A DNA stretch of 64,000 nucleotides from Mycolicibacterium neoaurum VKM Ac-1815D (GTDB lineage Bacteria > Actinomycetota > Actinomycetes > Mycobacteriales > Mycobacteriaceae), in NCBI RefSeq assembly GCF_000317305.3, contig NC_023036.2:2418001-2482000 (forward strand), in the 5' to 3' direction. The notes below the pieces were generated by a model. The model was not told where the DNA came from. It searched no databases and saw nothing but the letters and a program-made list of their open reading frames with translations. Made by a program: the position numbers and the translations under genes. This document shows, piece after piece, positions 25,923-38,087 of the stretch (its first letter is position 1; each line of letters opens with the position of its first letter).

Positions 25923-27209
25923 ATGTCGACGGCAGTGCGCCGAACAGACCTACCCGGCGGTTTGCGGGTGGTCACCGAGCACCTCCCGTCGGTGCACTCG
26001 GCGTCGGTGGGTGTCTGGGTCGGGGTCGGTTCGCGCGACGAGGGCGCGACTGTCGCCGGTGCGGCACATTTCCTGGAGCATCTGCTGTTCAAGTCCACGC
26101 CCACCCGGTCGGCGGTGCAGATAGCTCAGGCCGTCGACGCGGTGGGCGGTGAACTCAATGCGTTCACCGCGCGCGAACACACCTGCTACTACGCCCACGT
26201 GCTCGATTCCGATGTGGAATTGGCGGTCGATCTGGTGGCCGATGTGGTCCTGCGGGGTCGCTGCGCCGCCGAGGACGTCGAGGTGGAACGCGATGTCGTG
26301 CTCGAGGAGATCGCGATGCGCGACGACGACCCCGAGGACACGCTGGGCGATGTGTTCCTGTCGGCCATGTTCGGTAATCACCCGGTCGGCAGGCCTGTGA
26401 TCGGCACCGTCGATTCGATCTCGGCCATGACGCGCACACAGCTGCACTCGTTCCACATGCGGCGCTACACACCGGAACGGATGGTGCTGGCGGTGGCCGG
26501 CAACGTCGACCACGACCACATCGTCGGACTGGCCAAGGAGTACTTCGGTCCGCGACTGTCGCGCGATCGTGCTCCGGCCCCGCACCGCAAAGGCGCCGGA
26601 CGGGTGCCGGGAACGCCGTCGCTGGAACTGGTGAGCCGCGATGCCGAGCAGAGTCACGTGTTGGCCGGCGTGCGCAGCCCGGGCCGCTACTGGGAACATC
26701 GCTGGGCACTCTCGGTGCTGAACACCGCGATCGGCGGCGGATTGAGCTCGCGACTCTTTCAGGAGATCAGGGAGCGGCGCGGGCTGGCATATTCGGTGTA
26801 TTCGAGTGTGGACACGTTCTCCGACGCCGGCGCCTTCTCGGTGTACGCGGCCTGTTTGCCGGAACGGTTCGACGAGGTGGTGCGATTGGCCACCGACGTG
26901 CTCGCCGACGTGGCGCGTGATGGCATCACCTCCTCGGAGTGCGCGATCGCCAAGGGCTCGTTGCGCGGCGGGCTCGTGCTGGGCCTGGAGGACTCGAGTT
27001 CCCGGATGCACCGGATCGGGCGCAGTGAACTGAACTTCGGGGCGCACCGCAGCATCGCCCAAACCCTCGAGCAGATCGACGCTGTCACCCTCGAGGAGGT
27101 CAACGCCGTCGCGCGTCGATTGCTGTCGAAACCTCTCGGTGCGGCGGTGCTCGGTCCGTACAAATCCAAAAGGTCCTTACCGCAGCGCCTTCGAGATATC
27201 GCGGGGTAG
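25923..27209 (+). CDS. pepR: M16-family zinc peptidase PepR
   Basis: 428 residues. The inverted zinc motif HFLEHLLFK (HxxEH) is near residue 40, with a distal glutamate in [16 protein letters not shown]. It is a mitochondrial-processing-peptidase-like M16B enzyme whose substrates in mycobacteria are undefined. GAGAGGAG precedes the ATG. The gene follows gpsI as in Rv2783c-Rv2782c. Confidence 0.94.
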   Translation: MSTAVRRTDLPGGLRVVTEHLPSVHSASVGVWVGVGSRDEGATVAGAAHFLEHLLFKSTPTRSAVQIAQAVDAVGGELNAFTAREHTCYYAHVLDSDVELAVDLVADVVLRGRCAAEDVEVERDVVLEEIAMRDDDPEDTLGDVFLSAMFGNHPVGRPVIGTVDSISAMTRTQLHSFHMRRYTPERMVLAVAGNVDHDHIVGLAKEYFGPRLSRDRAPAPHRKGAGRVPGTPSLELVSRDAEQSHVLAGVRSPGRYWEHRWALSVLNTAIGGGLSSRLFQEIRERRGLAYSVYSSVDTFSDAGAFSVYAACLPERFDEVVRLATDVLADVARDGITSSECAIAKGSLRGGLVLGLEDSSSRMHRIGRSELNFGAHRSIAQTLEQIDAVTLEEVNAVARRLLSKPLGAAVLGPYKSKRSLPQRLRDIAG

Positions 27210-27214
27210 TGGGT

Positions 27215-27220
27215 TACAGT
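27215..27220 (+). promoter_or_regulatory. -10 element of the beta-lactamase gene (leaderless)
   Basis: TACAGT ends 6 bp before ATG 27227. A transcript starting there would begin at that ATG, so the upstream GTG codons at 27209 and 27224 are unlikely starts. Confidence 0.5.
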
Positions 27221-27226
27221 CGGGTG

Positions 27227-28120
27227 ATGCGCCTGTCACGACGCGAGCTGTTGATCGGCGGTCTGACGCTGGTGGCGGTGGGGTCGGTTGCCGGTTGCGC
27301 GGACGATACCGCGCTGGCTGCCCCGGCGACCGCACTGCCCGAGCGGATCCGCGATCTAGAGGCTCGGCACAATGCCTTCATCGGGGTGTTCGGGATGAAC
27401 CTGGACTCCGGGATGTCCGTTCGGTACCGCGACGGGGAATCGTTCGCGATGTGCTCCACATTCAAGGCCTATGCGGCGGCTGCGGTGTTGCGAAGGGTGG
27501 CCGACGGCGAATTGTCCTTGGAGAAGCCCGTTTTCGTCGATCCAGCGGGGATCCTCCCGAATTCTCCGGTGACCGAGGAACGTGCAGGCGGCCAGATGAC
27601 GCTCGCCGAACTGTGCCAGGCCGCGCTGCAACGCAGCGACAACCTGGCTGCCAACCTTTTGCTCGCCACACTCGGCGGCCCACGCGCTATCACCGATTTC
27701 GCGCGCAGCATCGGCGACGACACGACTCGGTTGGACCGCTGGGAGACCGATCTGAACTCGGCGATCCCCGGCGATCCTCGTGATACCAGTACCCCCGAGG
27801 CGCTGGGTACGGGGTACCGGAACCTGTTGGCGGGTGACGCTTTACCGCCCGTGCAACGCGATCTCCTCGATGGATGGATGCGCGCCAACCAGACCTCGAG
27901 CATGCGCGCGGGTCTGCCGCCGGACTGGACGACGGCGGACAAGACCGGCAGTGGCGATTACGCCACGACCAATGACGTGGGTATCGCCTACGGGCCCGGT
28001 GGTACGCGCGTGCTGCTGTCGATCATGACCCGCACCCAATCCGCCGATCCCGATGCCGAGGGGCTGCGGCCGGTGATCGGTGAGGTCGCCGCGCTGGTGC
28101 TACCGGACCTGCTCGCCTGA
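27227..28120 (+). CDS. bla: Class A beta-lactamase (BlaS/BlaF-like), predicted Tat lipoprotein
   Basis: 297 residues. The four class A motifs are intact: SxxK in CSTFKAY, SDN in QRSDNLAAN, ExxLN in RWETDLN and KTG in DKTGSGDY. The enzyme hydrolyses penicillins and cephalosporins outside the membrane. The leader [20 protein letters not shown] carries a twin-arginine motif and ends at a lipobox (VAGC), so it is probably Tat-exported and lipid-anchored. It lies between pepR and ald; as I recall, blaS lies beside ald in M. smegmatis too, so it is a resident gene. Confidence 0.94.
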   Translation: MRLSRRELLIGGLTLVAVGSVAGCADDTALAAPATALPERIRDLEARHNAFIGVFGMNLDSGMSVRYRDGESFAMCSTFKAYAAAAVLRRVADGELSLEKPVFVDPAGILPNSPVTEERAGGQMTLAELCQAALQRSDNLAANLLLATLGGPRAITDFARSIGDDTTRLDRWETDLNSAIPGDPRDTSTPEALGTGYRNLLAGDALPPVQRDLLDGWMRANQTSSMRAGLPPDWTTADKTGSGDYATTNDVGIAYGPGGTRVLLSIMTRTQSADPDAEGLRPVIGEVAALVLPDLLA

Positions 28121-28138
28121 CCCGCAGCCGTCCTCGGT

Positions 28139-29266
28139 TCAGGCGAGCACTGCCGTGGGGTCGGTGAACGGCAGGTCGAGATCGCTGGCCACCTGCTCGG
28201 AGAGCAGCGCGCCCTCATGGGTGGACAGGCCCTTCGCCAGTGACGGGTCGGCGCGGCAGGCCTCGCGCCAGCCCTTGTCGGCCAGCTTGAGCACGTAGGG
28301 CATGGTGGCGTTGGTCAGCGCATACGTCGATGTCCGTGGCACGGCGCCGGGCATGTTGGCCACGCAGTAGAACACGGTGTCGTGGACGGCGAAGGTCGGG
28401 TCGTCGTGGGTGGTGGGGCGCGAATCCTCGAAACAACCACCCTGGTCGATGGCGATATCGACCAGCACCGCGCCGGTCTTCATCTGCGCGACCGTCGAAT
28501 TGGTGACCAGTTTCGGCGCCTTGGCGCCGGGCACCAGCACGGCACCGATGACCAGGTCTGCCTGCTTGACCGCGTCTTCGAGATCCAGGCTGGACGAGTA
28601 GCGGGTCTCGATCGCCCCGCCGTACTCGGCGTCGATCTTGCGCAGGGTGTTGATGTTGAGATCGAACACGGTGACGTGGGCACCCATGCCCCATGCCACC
28701 GCGGCCGCATTGTCGCCGGCCATGCCGCCACCGATGACGACGACCCGAGCGGGGGCGACGCCGGGCACCCCGCCCATCAGCACGCCGCGGCCACCCTGGG
28801 TGCGCATCAGGTGGTACGCGCCGACCTGTGCGGCCAGGCGTCCGGCAACCTCACTCATGGGGGCGAGCAGGGGGAGAGCCACCGATCCGTCCGATCCGGT
28901 TGTCTGCACGGTCTCGTACGCGATCGCGGTGGTGCCGGAGGCCATCAGCGCGTCCGTGCACGGCCTGGACGCAGCCAGGTGCAGGTAGGTGAACAGCGTT
29001 TGACCCTGTCGTAGCCGTGCGTACTCGGCTTCGATCGGTTCTTTGACCTTGAGGAGCAGATCTGCTTCGGCCCACACCTTTTCGGCGCTCTCGACGATCT
29101 CGGCACCAGCGGCCTTGAAGTCGTTGTCGGTGATGGCCGAGCCCGCGCCCGCGCCGGCCTGGATGATGACGTCGTGACCGCGCTTGGTCAGCTCGGCCAC
29201 CCCGGCGGGCGTGATCGCGACGCGGTATTCGTTGTTCTTGATCTCGGTCGGGATGCCGACGAGCAT
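28139..29266 (-). CDS. ald: L-alanine dehydrogenase
   Basis: 375 residues from ATG 29266, with GGAG upstream. It begins MLVGIPTEIKNNEYRVAITP, with substrate-binding arginine and lysine segments, and the NAD fold is VVIGGGMAGDNAAAVAWGMG. The enzyme interconverts L-alanine and pyruvate plus ammonia using NAD(H) and is induced by alanine and low oxygen in mycobacteria. It is divergent from the aldR regulator gene, as in Rv2780/Rv2779c. Confidence 0.96.
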   Translation of the reverse strand: MLVGIPTEIKNNEYRVAITPAGVAELTKRGHDVIIQAGAGAGSAITDNDFKAAGAEIVESAEKVWAEADLLLKVKEPIEAEYARLRQGQTLFTYLHLAASRPCTDALMASGTTAIAYETVQTTGSDGSVALPLLAPMSEVAGRLAAQVGAYHLMRTQGGRGVLMGGVPGVAPARVVVIGGGMAGDNAAAVAWGMGAHVTVFDLNINTLRKIDAEYGGAIETRYSSSLDLEDAVKQADLVIGAVLVPGAKAPKLVTNSTVAQMKTGAVLVDIAIDQGGCFEDSRPTTHDDPTFAVHDTVFYCVANMPGAVPRTSTYALTNATMPYVLKLADKGWREACRADPSLAKGLSTHEGALLSEQVASDLDLPFTDPTAVLA

Positions 29267-29358
29267 GCTCGCTCCTAAAGTCTGGGATGTACCAGCAAGT
29301 GTGAATATGCATCGACAGACGCACAATCTTTATGTCGATAATTCGCTAAGATCGCTAC
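29267..29358. promoter_or_regulatory. ald/aldR divergent control region
   Basis: This 92-bp AT-richer gap holds plus-strand TAAGAT (29347-29352), 6 bp before the aldR ATG (leaderless), and the partly symmetrical CGATAATTCG around 29336-29345. AldR is known to bind the ald-aldR intergenic region in mycobacteria and respond to alanine; the exact boxes cannot be fixed by eye. Confidence 0.6.
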
Positions 29359-29874
29359 ATGGCAGAACGATCATCAACCCGTGGTCCGCGGTTGGCGCCT
29401 GGGCCGAAAGATGTTCGACCCTCCGATCTCGACGATATCGACCGGCGAATGTTGCTCGCCCTGCACGCGGATGCGCGGATGTCCAACAGCGCGTTGGCCG
29501 AGGCGGTGGGGATCGCGCCGTCGACATGTCACGGTCGGCTTCGTCGCCTTCAGGACATCGGGGTGATCCGGGGGTTCTACACCGATATCAACCCGGCGGC
29601 GGTCGGGCTGACGCTCCAGGCGATGATCTCGGTGAGCCTGCAATCCAATGCGCGCGGGCGCATTCGGGATTTCATCGCCCAGATCCGACAACGCCCGCAG
29701 GTGATGGACGTCTACTTCCTGGGAGGCGGTGACGATTTCATCCTGCATGTCGCCGCGCGCGATACAGAGGACCTGCGTGCGTTCGTGGTGGAGAACCTCA
29801 ATGCCGACGGCGATGTGGCCGCCACCCAGACGTCCCTGATCTTCGAGCACCTACGGGGAGCGTCGCCCTTGTGA
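29359..29874 (+). CDS. aldR: Lrp/AsnC-family regulator AldR
   Basis: 171 residues. An N-terminal AsnC helix-turn-helix (ARMSNSALAEAVGIAPSTCH, about residues 38-57) is followed by the RAM effector domain (PAAVGLTLQAMISVSL, VMDVYFLGGGDDFILHVAA). It controls ald in response to alanine. The start follows a -10 by 6 bp. It overlaps the next gene by 4 bp. Confidence 0.93.
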   Translation: MAERSSTRGPRLAPGPKDVRPSDLDDIDRRMLLALHADARMSNSALAEAVGIAPSTCHGRLRRLQDIGVIRGFYTDINPAAVGLTLQAMISVSLQSNARGRIRDFIAQIRQRPQVMDVYFLGGGDDFILHVAARDTEDLRAFVVENLNADGDVAATQTSLIFEHLRGASPL

Positions 29875-30710
29875 CCGTCGATGACGACCTGGCCACGCTG
29901 TACGGGGTGCCGCCGCCGGAATTCACCGCGCTGCGAAGCCGATTGGCAACGCAGGCGAGGGAACGCGGCGATACCGAGGCGGCCCGCGCGATCGGTGCGG
30001 CCCGCCGGCCCACCCAGGCCGCCTGGGTGGTCAACGCGTTGATGCGTGCGGATCCCACGGCCGCGGACCGGCTGGCCGAACTACGTGCGCAGCTGCAGGC
30101 TGCGCACGCCGCCATGGACGGTGCGCGTATCCGCGAGTTGACCACCGCGCAACGCCGAGTGGTCGCAGACCTCACCAGGGCCGGCCTCGCGGCAGCGCGG
30201 GTGGACTCGCCGACGCCCGCTCTGCGTGCCGATATCACCAACACGCTGCAGGCGGCGATCGCCGATCCGGGCGTACACGCCAGGCTCGGCCGGCTGGAAA
30301 AAGCCGAGGAGTGGTCGGGGTTCGGTGATTTCGGGGTATCGGTGGCCGTCGGGACCCGGCGGCCCGACTCGACTGCGCCGGCCCCGCCCGCCCGGCGCAC
30401 TCCCGATACCGGTGAGCGTCGGCGTCTCCTGTCCGAGCAGCGTGCCGCGGCCGCAGCGGCACTCGCGCGGTCGCAGAAGGCCGATGCGGTCGCCGCCGGC
30501 GCGGTCGCGGAACGGCAGGCCGCACTCGTCGCCGCGCGGCACCGCCTTGAGCAGGCTCGTGAGTCGCTGGCGGCCGCCGAACACGATGTCGATATCGCCG
30601 ATGCCGACCTTGCGGACGCCCGGCGCGCACACGATGTCTCGAAATCCGATCTGGAGCGCGATACCGCGGCGCTGGCCGCCGCCGATGCCGCGCTCGATGC
30701 CCTGACCTGA
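29871..30710 (+). CDS. Conserved coiled-coil protein of unknown function
   Basis: 279 residues from a GTG overlapping the aldR stop (GTGA). The N-terminal half contains RRPTQAAWVVNALMRADP, a conserved-looking block. The C-terminal third (about 180-275) is an Ala/Arg/Asp-rich heptad-like coiled coil. No enzymatic motif or membrane segment is visible. Co-translation with aldR is its only context. I do not recognise a named family. Confidence 0.75.
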   Translation: MTVDDDLATLYGVPPPEFTALRSRLATQARERGDTEAARAIGAARRPTQAAWVVNALMRADPTAADRLAELRAQLQAAHAAMDGARIRELTTAQRRVVADLTRAGLAAARVDSPTPALRADITNTLQAAIADPGVHARLGRLEKAEEWSGFGDFGVSVAVGTRRPDSTAPAPPARRTPDTGERRRLLSEQRAAAAAALARSQKADAVAAGAVAERQAALVAARHRLEQARESLAAAEHDVDIADADLADARRAHDVSKSDLERDTAALAAADAALDALT

Positions 30711-30720
30711 CCGCGGCCCG

Positions 30721-33643
<2,923 letters not shown>

Positions 33644-33647
<4 letters not shown>

Positions 33648-34099
33648 GACTGCTGATCGTGCACCACACCCCGAGCCCGCACTGTCAGGCCATGTTCGAG
33701 GCGGTGCTGGCCGGCGCCACCGATCCCGAGATCGAGGGTGTCGAGGTGGTACGGCGGCCGGCCCTGACGGTGTCGGCGGCAGAGATGCTCACCGCGGACG
33801 GCTATCTGCTGGGTTCGCCGGTGAACCTTGGTTACATCTCCGGCGCGCTCAAACACGCTTTCGACCAGAGCTATTACCAGCTGCTCGACAGCACCCGCGG
33901 ACGCCCGTTCGGACTGTTCCTGCACGGCAACGAGGGCACCGAGGGTGCGGTGCGCGCGGTCGACGGCATCACATCCGGCCTGGGCTGGCAGAAGGCAGCC
34001 GAACATGTGGTGGTCTCCGGCGCACCCGGTAAGGCCGATCTGCAGGCCTGCTGGAACCTCGGCGCGGCGATTGCGGCCGGCCTGATGGACGCGCCCTGA
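33644..34099 (+). CDS. Flavodoxin/NADPH-dependent FMN reductase family protein
   Basis: 151 residues from a GTG overlapping the previous stop. LLIVHHTPSPHCQAMFEAVL is the flavin phosphate-binding loop region; GYLLGSPVNLGYISGALKHA is the second FMN contact typical of the family. It probably uses FMN in electron transfer or quinone reduction. Position matches Rv2771c. Confidence 0.88.
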
Positions 34100-34205
34100 A
34101 ACGGGCCACCGGCCTGCCACCGTCGTGACTTTGTTCCCAAGCCGCGGACCTCCGACCGGCGGGATGGCACACTGACCGCGACGTCGAGTCAACAACGGAG
34201 GGGCT

Positions 34206-34664
34206 ATGCCGGGAATCGCCGAGATCGCGTTGGGCGCCGCACCGATCGCCGGTGGCGCACTGCTGGGCCTGGCCGCCGGAGCCTTCAAAGGTCCGGACAT
34301 CCGCGGCAACATCAAGGCCGATATGGAACTGCTGGAGAAGATCCCCGAGGATCAGATCGAACGGCGCGCGGCGTTACAACGGTCCATCGACATCCGCATC
34401 GACGATATCGTCGGCGCCGTCGAGAAGCAGCGCGAGATCCGGCAACTGGCCGTCTCCTACGAGGGCAACTGGCGCGATATCGTGGTGTTCGTCTGCACCG
34501 TGCTGTTCGCCATCGTGTGGTGGAACGTCAGCCATGACCGCACCAACTGGCTGGTCATGTTCGTGCTGCTGATCGTCCTGTCGGTCGTCGCCGCGATCTA
34601 CGCCTCACGCGGAATCCTTCGTGCGTTCGCGACGTACCTGCACGACCGTCGCACGACCCCGTAG
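34206..34664 (+). CDS. Membrane protein of unknown function
   Basis: 152 residues with a strong GGAGGGG ribosome-binding site. It has an N-terminal hydrophobic stretch (IALGAAPIAGGALLGLAAGA), a charged helical middle (about 35-85), then two transmembrane helices (DIVVFVCTVLFAIVWW and LVMFVLLIVLSVVAAIYA). I do not recognise the family. It is convergent with the dienelactone hydrolase gene, 1 bp apart. Confidence 0.75.
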   Translation: MPGIAEIALGAAPIAGGALLGLAAGAFKGPDIRGNIKADMELLEKIPEDQIERRAALQRSIDIRIDDIVGAVEKQREIRQLAVSYEGNWRDIVVFVCTVLFAIVWWNVSHDRTNWLVMFVLLIVLSVVAAIYASRGILRAFATYLHDRRTTP

Positions 34665-34665
34665 C

Positions 34666-35403
34666 TCAGCCGAGCGCGCGCCCGAACACCGCGCTCATCG
34701 CCTCCCAGTGCCGCGCCGCCGCCGCAGCATCGTATGGGGCATTGTCCGGCACCGCGAATCCATGTGCTGCGGAATAGAATTCGATTGTGTGCTCGACACC
34801 GGCCGCCGTCAACGCCCGTTCAAGGGTTCGGGCTTGCGTCGCGGTGAACGACGCGTCATCCTGCGCCCCGCCCACATAGACGACAGCCCGAATATCGTCG
34901 GCCAGCAGGTGCGGGCTGTCGGGTTGGTCGGTGGCAAGCCCGCCGCCGTGGAACGACATCGCCGCCGCCACCCGCTCGGGCACCCGCCCCGCGATGATCA
35001 GCGACGTGCGCCCACCCATGCAGTAACCGGTGGTACCGAAACGTTCGCCGACGACATCGGGGCGGGCGCCCAGATAGTCGAAGAAGGCTGCCGCATCGGC
35101 GGCCATCACGTCGGGGGTGATGCCTTTCATCATCCCGAACAGCCGCCTGCGTTCGGCCTCGTCGCCGAAGACTGTGGCCATGTCGAACGGCGCCCAGTCG
35201 GCCTGGCGGTAGTAGACATCGGGCACCAGTACCACGTAGCCGTACCCGGCGAGCTGGGCGGCCATCTCGTCGAAGGTTCTGCGCGCGCCGCCGGCGTCGG
35301 GGTACATCACGACGGCAGGCCAGGGACCGTCGCCGTCCGGGGTGGCCACGGTGACCCGGCAGGAGCCGTCAGCAGTGGTGATGGTGTCCGTGGTGGTGGG
35401 CAT
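34666..35403 (-). CDS. Dienelactone hydrolase family protein
   Basis: 245 residues from ATG 35403 (an upstream ATG lies at 35424). The length equals what I recall for Rv2765. The nucleophile elbow GYCMGGRTS has the cysteine nucleophile of dienelactone hydrolases, and the histidine is in YSAAHGFAVP. It would hydrolyse small lactones or esters; the physiological substrate is unknown. It is divergent from thyA. Confidence 0.9.
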   Translation of the reverse strand: MPTTTDTITTADGSCRVTVATPDGDGPWPAVVMYPDAGGARRTFDEMAAQLAGYGYVVLVPDVYYRQADWAPFDMATVFGDEAERRRLFGMMKGITPDVMAADAAAFFDYLGARPDVVGERFGTTGYCMGGRTSLIIAGRVPERVAAAMSFHGGGLATDQPDSPHLLADDIRAVVYVGGAQDDASFTATQARTLERALTAAGVEHTIEFYSAAHGFAVPDNAPYDAAAAARHWEAMSAVFGRALG

Positions 35404-35460
35404 GGTTTCAGTTCTACCCGACATCGGGGTCGGGTCCGAGCGTGTCGGGTGGGTGCGACG

Positions 35461-35466
35461 TAAGCT
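35461..35466 (+). promoter_or_regulatory. -10 element of thyA-dfrA (leaderless)
   Basis: TAAGCT ends 6 bp before the thyA GTG at 35473, and no ribosome-binding sequence is present. Confidence 0.5.
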
Positions 35467-35472
35467 GGCCCG

Positions 35473-36276
35473 GTGGCCCCGGTTGACACTCCGTACGAGG
35501 ATCTACTGCGTCTGGTGATGGAGCAGGGCACCCCGAAATCCGATCGCACCGGCACCGGTACCCGCAGCGTGTTCGGACACCAGCTGCGCTATGACCTGAA
35601 TGCCGGATTCCCGCTGATCACCACCAAGAAGGTGCACACCAAGTCGATCGTCTACGAGTTGCTGTGGTTTTTGCGCGGTGATTCCAACGTGCGTTGGCTG
35701 CAGGAGCGCGGAGTCACGATCTGGGACGAATGGGCCTCTGAGACAGGCGATCTCGGCCCGGTCTACGGCGTGCAATGGCGATCCTGGCCGACCCCGTCCG
35801 GTGATCACATCGACCAGATCTCGGCAGCGCTCGAACTGCTCAAACGTGACCCCGACTCCCGACGCAACATCGTCTCGGCATGGAATGTCGGCGAGATCCC
35901 GCAGATGGCGCTGCCGCCATGTCACGCGTTTTTCCAGTTTTATGTCGCCGACGGCCGACTGTCCTGTCAGCTGTACCAACGCAGCGCCGACCTGTTCCTG
36001 GGCGTGCCGTTCAACATCGCCAGTTACGCCCTGCTGACCCACATGATGGCCGCCCAGGCCGGTCTGGGTGTCGGTGAGTTCATCTGGACCGGCGGTGACT
36101 GCCACATCTACGACAACCACGTCGAGCAGGTGACGTTGCAGCTGTCGCGGGATCCGCGTCCCTACCCGGAACTCGTTCTGGCCCCGCGTGATTCGATCTT
36201 CGACTACACCTATGAGGATATCGCCATCGTGAACTACGACCCGCATCCGGGGATCAAGGCCCCGGTGGCGGTGTGA
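35473..36276 (+). CDS. thyA: Thymidylate synthase ThyA
   Basis: 267 residues. The active-site cysteine is in [13 protein letters not shown], and [20 protein letters not shown] is the dUMP-binding signature. It methylates dUMP to dTMP using methylene-tetrahydrofolate, producing dihydrofolate, which the overlapping dfrA product recycles. The GTG start is leaderless. The flavin-dependent alternative thyX is not found near dapA, where I would expect it. Confidence 0.97.
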   Translation: MAPVDTPYEDLLRLVMEQGTPKSDRTGTGTRSVFGHQLRYDLNAGFPLITTKKVHTKSIVYELLWFLRGDSNVRWLQERGVTIWDEWASETGDLGPVYGVQWRSWPTPSGDHIDQISAALELLKRDPDSRRNIVSAWNVGEIPQMALPPCHAFFQFYVADGRLSCQLYQRSADLFLGVPFNIASYALLTHMMAAQAGLGVGEFIWTGGDCHIYDNHVEQVTLQLSRDPRPYPELVLAPRDSIFDYTYEDIAIVNYDPHPGIKAPVAV

Positions 36277-36737
36277 AGCTGATCTGGGCACAGTCGACAT
36301 CCGGTGTCATCGGCCGGGCCAACGGCATCCCGTGGCGGCTGCCCGAGGACCAGGCGCGCTTCAAGGAGCTGACGCTGGGGCAGACCGTCGTCATGGGCAG
36401 GTTGACCTGGGAGTCGCTGCCCGCCGCGGTGCGCCCGTTGCCGGGACGTCGCAACATCGTGGTGTCCCGTGACCCGGACTATCAAGCAGCAGGCGCCGAG
36501 GTGGTCACCGAACTCCCTGCCGATATCGACGGCTGGGTGATCGGTGGCGCGCAGCTCTACGGCCAGGCGGTGACGTCGGCGGATCGTTGCGAGGTCACCG
36601 AGATCGAGATCGACCTGGTGCGCGATGACGAGGACGCGGTTGCCCCGGTGCTCGACGAGACGTGGACCGGCACCGTCGGAGACTGGCTGACCAGTAGTTC
36701 GGGGCTGCGGTACCGATTCTCCAGTTACGTGCGCTGA
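36273..36737 (+). CDS. dfrA: Dihydrofolate reductase
   Basis: 154 residues from a GTG overlapping the thyA stop (GTGA). It begins [34 protein letters not shown] and [12 protein letters not shown] are the folate and NADPH contacts. It reduces the dihydrofolate made by ThyA and is the trimethoprim target. The pair matches Rv2764c-Rv2763c. Confidence 0.96.
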   Translation: MKLIWAQSTSGVIGRANGIPWRLPEDQARFKELTLGQTVVMGRLTWESLPAAVRPLPGRRNIVVSRDPDYQAAGAEVVTELPADIDGWVIGGAQLYGQAVTSADRCEVTEIEIDLVRDDEDAVAPVLDETWTGTVGDWLTSSSGLRYRFSSYVR

Positions 36738-36740
36738 CAG

Positions 36741-36788
36741 GCTTGTCGGTGCCATACGGCACGAGCCTGTCGGTGCCATACGGCACGA
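36741..36788 (+). repeat. Tandem 24-bp repeat with operator-like inverted repeats
   Basis: Two copies of a 24-bp unit, identical at 23 of 24 positions, lie head to tail (36741-36764 and 36765-36788). Each contains GTGCCATACGGCAC, a hairpin-capable inverted repeat with 5-bp arms and centre ATAC. The array ends 7 bp before the GTG of the next gene. The form suggests paired regulator sites, for example for a TetR-type protein; no such regulator is adjacent. Confidence 0.7.
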
Positions 36789-36795
36789 TGACCAC

Positions 36796-38013
36796 GTGGC
36801 GACCCTGACCCCAGCACAGGCCCGCCGGCTCGCCGTGGCCGCACAGGGATTCCATGAACCCAAACCGCGCGGTCCCGTCACCCGCGCGCATCTCAAACGG
36901 TTGGTCGCACGCACGCAGGTGCTGCAACTGGACTCGGTGTCGGTCTCGGTGCGTGCGCACTACGCGCCGGTGTTCAGCCGGCTGGGCCCCTACGACCGGG
37001 ACGTACTCGACCGCGCCGCCTGGAGCCACAGCGCCAGGTCCCCACGATTGCTGACCGAGTATTGGGCACACGAAGCGGCCCTGATGTCGGTGGAGGACTG
37101 GCCGTTGATGCGCTGGCGGATGCGGGAGTTCCAGCACGGCCGTTGGGGTAGCGAGATCGTCAAGAGGAATGGCCGGCTCGCCGAGGACGTCATCGCCGCG
37201 GTCGCCGAGCTCGGGCCGTCGACCGCCGGCCAGATCGAGGCCCACCTGCAGACCGAACCGCGCGGCCGTAAAGGGCCGTGGTGGGACCGCAGCGATACCA
37301 AGTGGGTGGCCGAGGCGCTGTGGTCGGCAGGCGTGCTCACCACGGCGACGCGGATCGGGTTCGCCCGCCACTACGACCTCACCGAGCGGGTGTTGCCGCC
37401 GGAGGTGCTGGCCCGGGAGGTCTCCGACGAGGAGGCGGTGCGTGAGTTGATGCTGCGGGCGGCCGGCGCGCTGGGTATCGGCACCGAACCGGATCTGCGC
37501 GATTACTTCCGGCTGAGCCCGAAGCTGAGCAAGCCAGCGCTGGCCGCGCTGGTGGCCGACGGCGAATTGGAGGCCGTCGAGGTGGACGGGTGGGGCGCGC
37601 AGGCCTACCTGGTGCCGGGCCGGACGATCCCGCGCCGAGATCGCGGGACGGCGCTGTTGTGTCCATTCGACCCGTTGATCTTCTTCCGCCCACGGGTACA
37701 GCGCTTGTTCGACGGATTCCACTACCGCATCGAGATCTACACCCCGGCCCCCAAACGCCAGTTCGGGTACTACGTGTGGCCATTTCTGCTGGACGGGCAA
37801 CTGGTCGGCCGTGTCGACCTCAAGCGCGCCGACGGCGCCCTGCACGTTCTGGGTGCGTTCACCGAGGACGGGCACGATCGTGGGCACGTCGCCGCCGCCA
37901 TGGCACCGGAGCTGACGGCGATGGCGCGCTGGCTGGGGCTCGATGACGTCGCCGTGGGGCATCGCGGCGAGCTATGTGGGCCGCTGCGCGCAGCATTGCG
38001 GACCGCTGGTTGA
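36796..38013 (+). CDS. Winged-helix DNA-binding protein of the AlkZ/YcaQ (HTH_42) family
   Basis: 405 residues. The N-terminal part contains VLQLDSVSVSVRAHYAPVFS, where QLD matches the Q-x-D/Q motif of AlkZ/YcaQ glycosylases. GPSTAGQIEAHLQ and the remaining helices fit tandem winged helices. AlkZ and YcaQ unhook DNA crosslinks or remove alkylated bases, so a base-excision role is likely but unproven. The GTG start lacks a clear ribosome-binding site. It follows the tandem operator-like repeat and is a first gene of the variable island. Confidence 0.82.
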   Translation: MATLTPAQARRLAVAAQGFHEPKPRGPVTRAHLKRLVARTQVLQLDSVSVSVRAHYAPVFSRLGPYDRDVLDRAAWSHSARSPRLLTEYWAHEAALMSVEDWPLMRWRMREFQHGRWGSEIVKRNGRLAEDVIAAVAELGPSTAGQIEAHLQTEPRGRKGPWWDRSDTKWVAEALWSAGVLTTATRIGFARHYDLTERVLPPEVLAREVSDEEAVRELMLRAAGALGIGTEPDLRDYFRLSPKLSKPALAALVADGELEAVEVDGWGAQAYLVPGRTIPRRDRGTALLCPFDPLIFFRPRVQRLFDGFHYRIEIYTPAPKRQFGYYVWPFLLDGQLVGRVDLKRADGALHVLGAFTEDGHDRGHVAAAMAPELTAMARWLGLDDVAVGHRGELCGPLRAALRTAG

Positions 38014-38015
38014 CC

Positions 38016-38043
38016 GCGCACCGTTGAACGCGCACCGTTGAAC
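38016..38043 (+). repeat. Two exact 14-bp tandem repeats
   Basis: GCGCACCGTTGAAC occurs twice in direct succession immediately after the stop of the AlkZ-like gene, 45 bp before the diguanylate cyclase start. It could be a regulator site or a slippage duplication; TTGAAC might act as a -35. Confidence 0.55.
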
Positions 38044-38087
38044 GCACAAAGATGACGCGGGCGTCGTCAAAAGGCACACTGTTAGGA

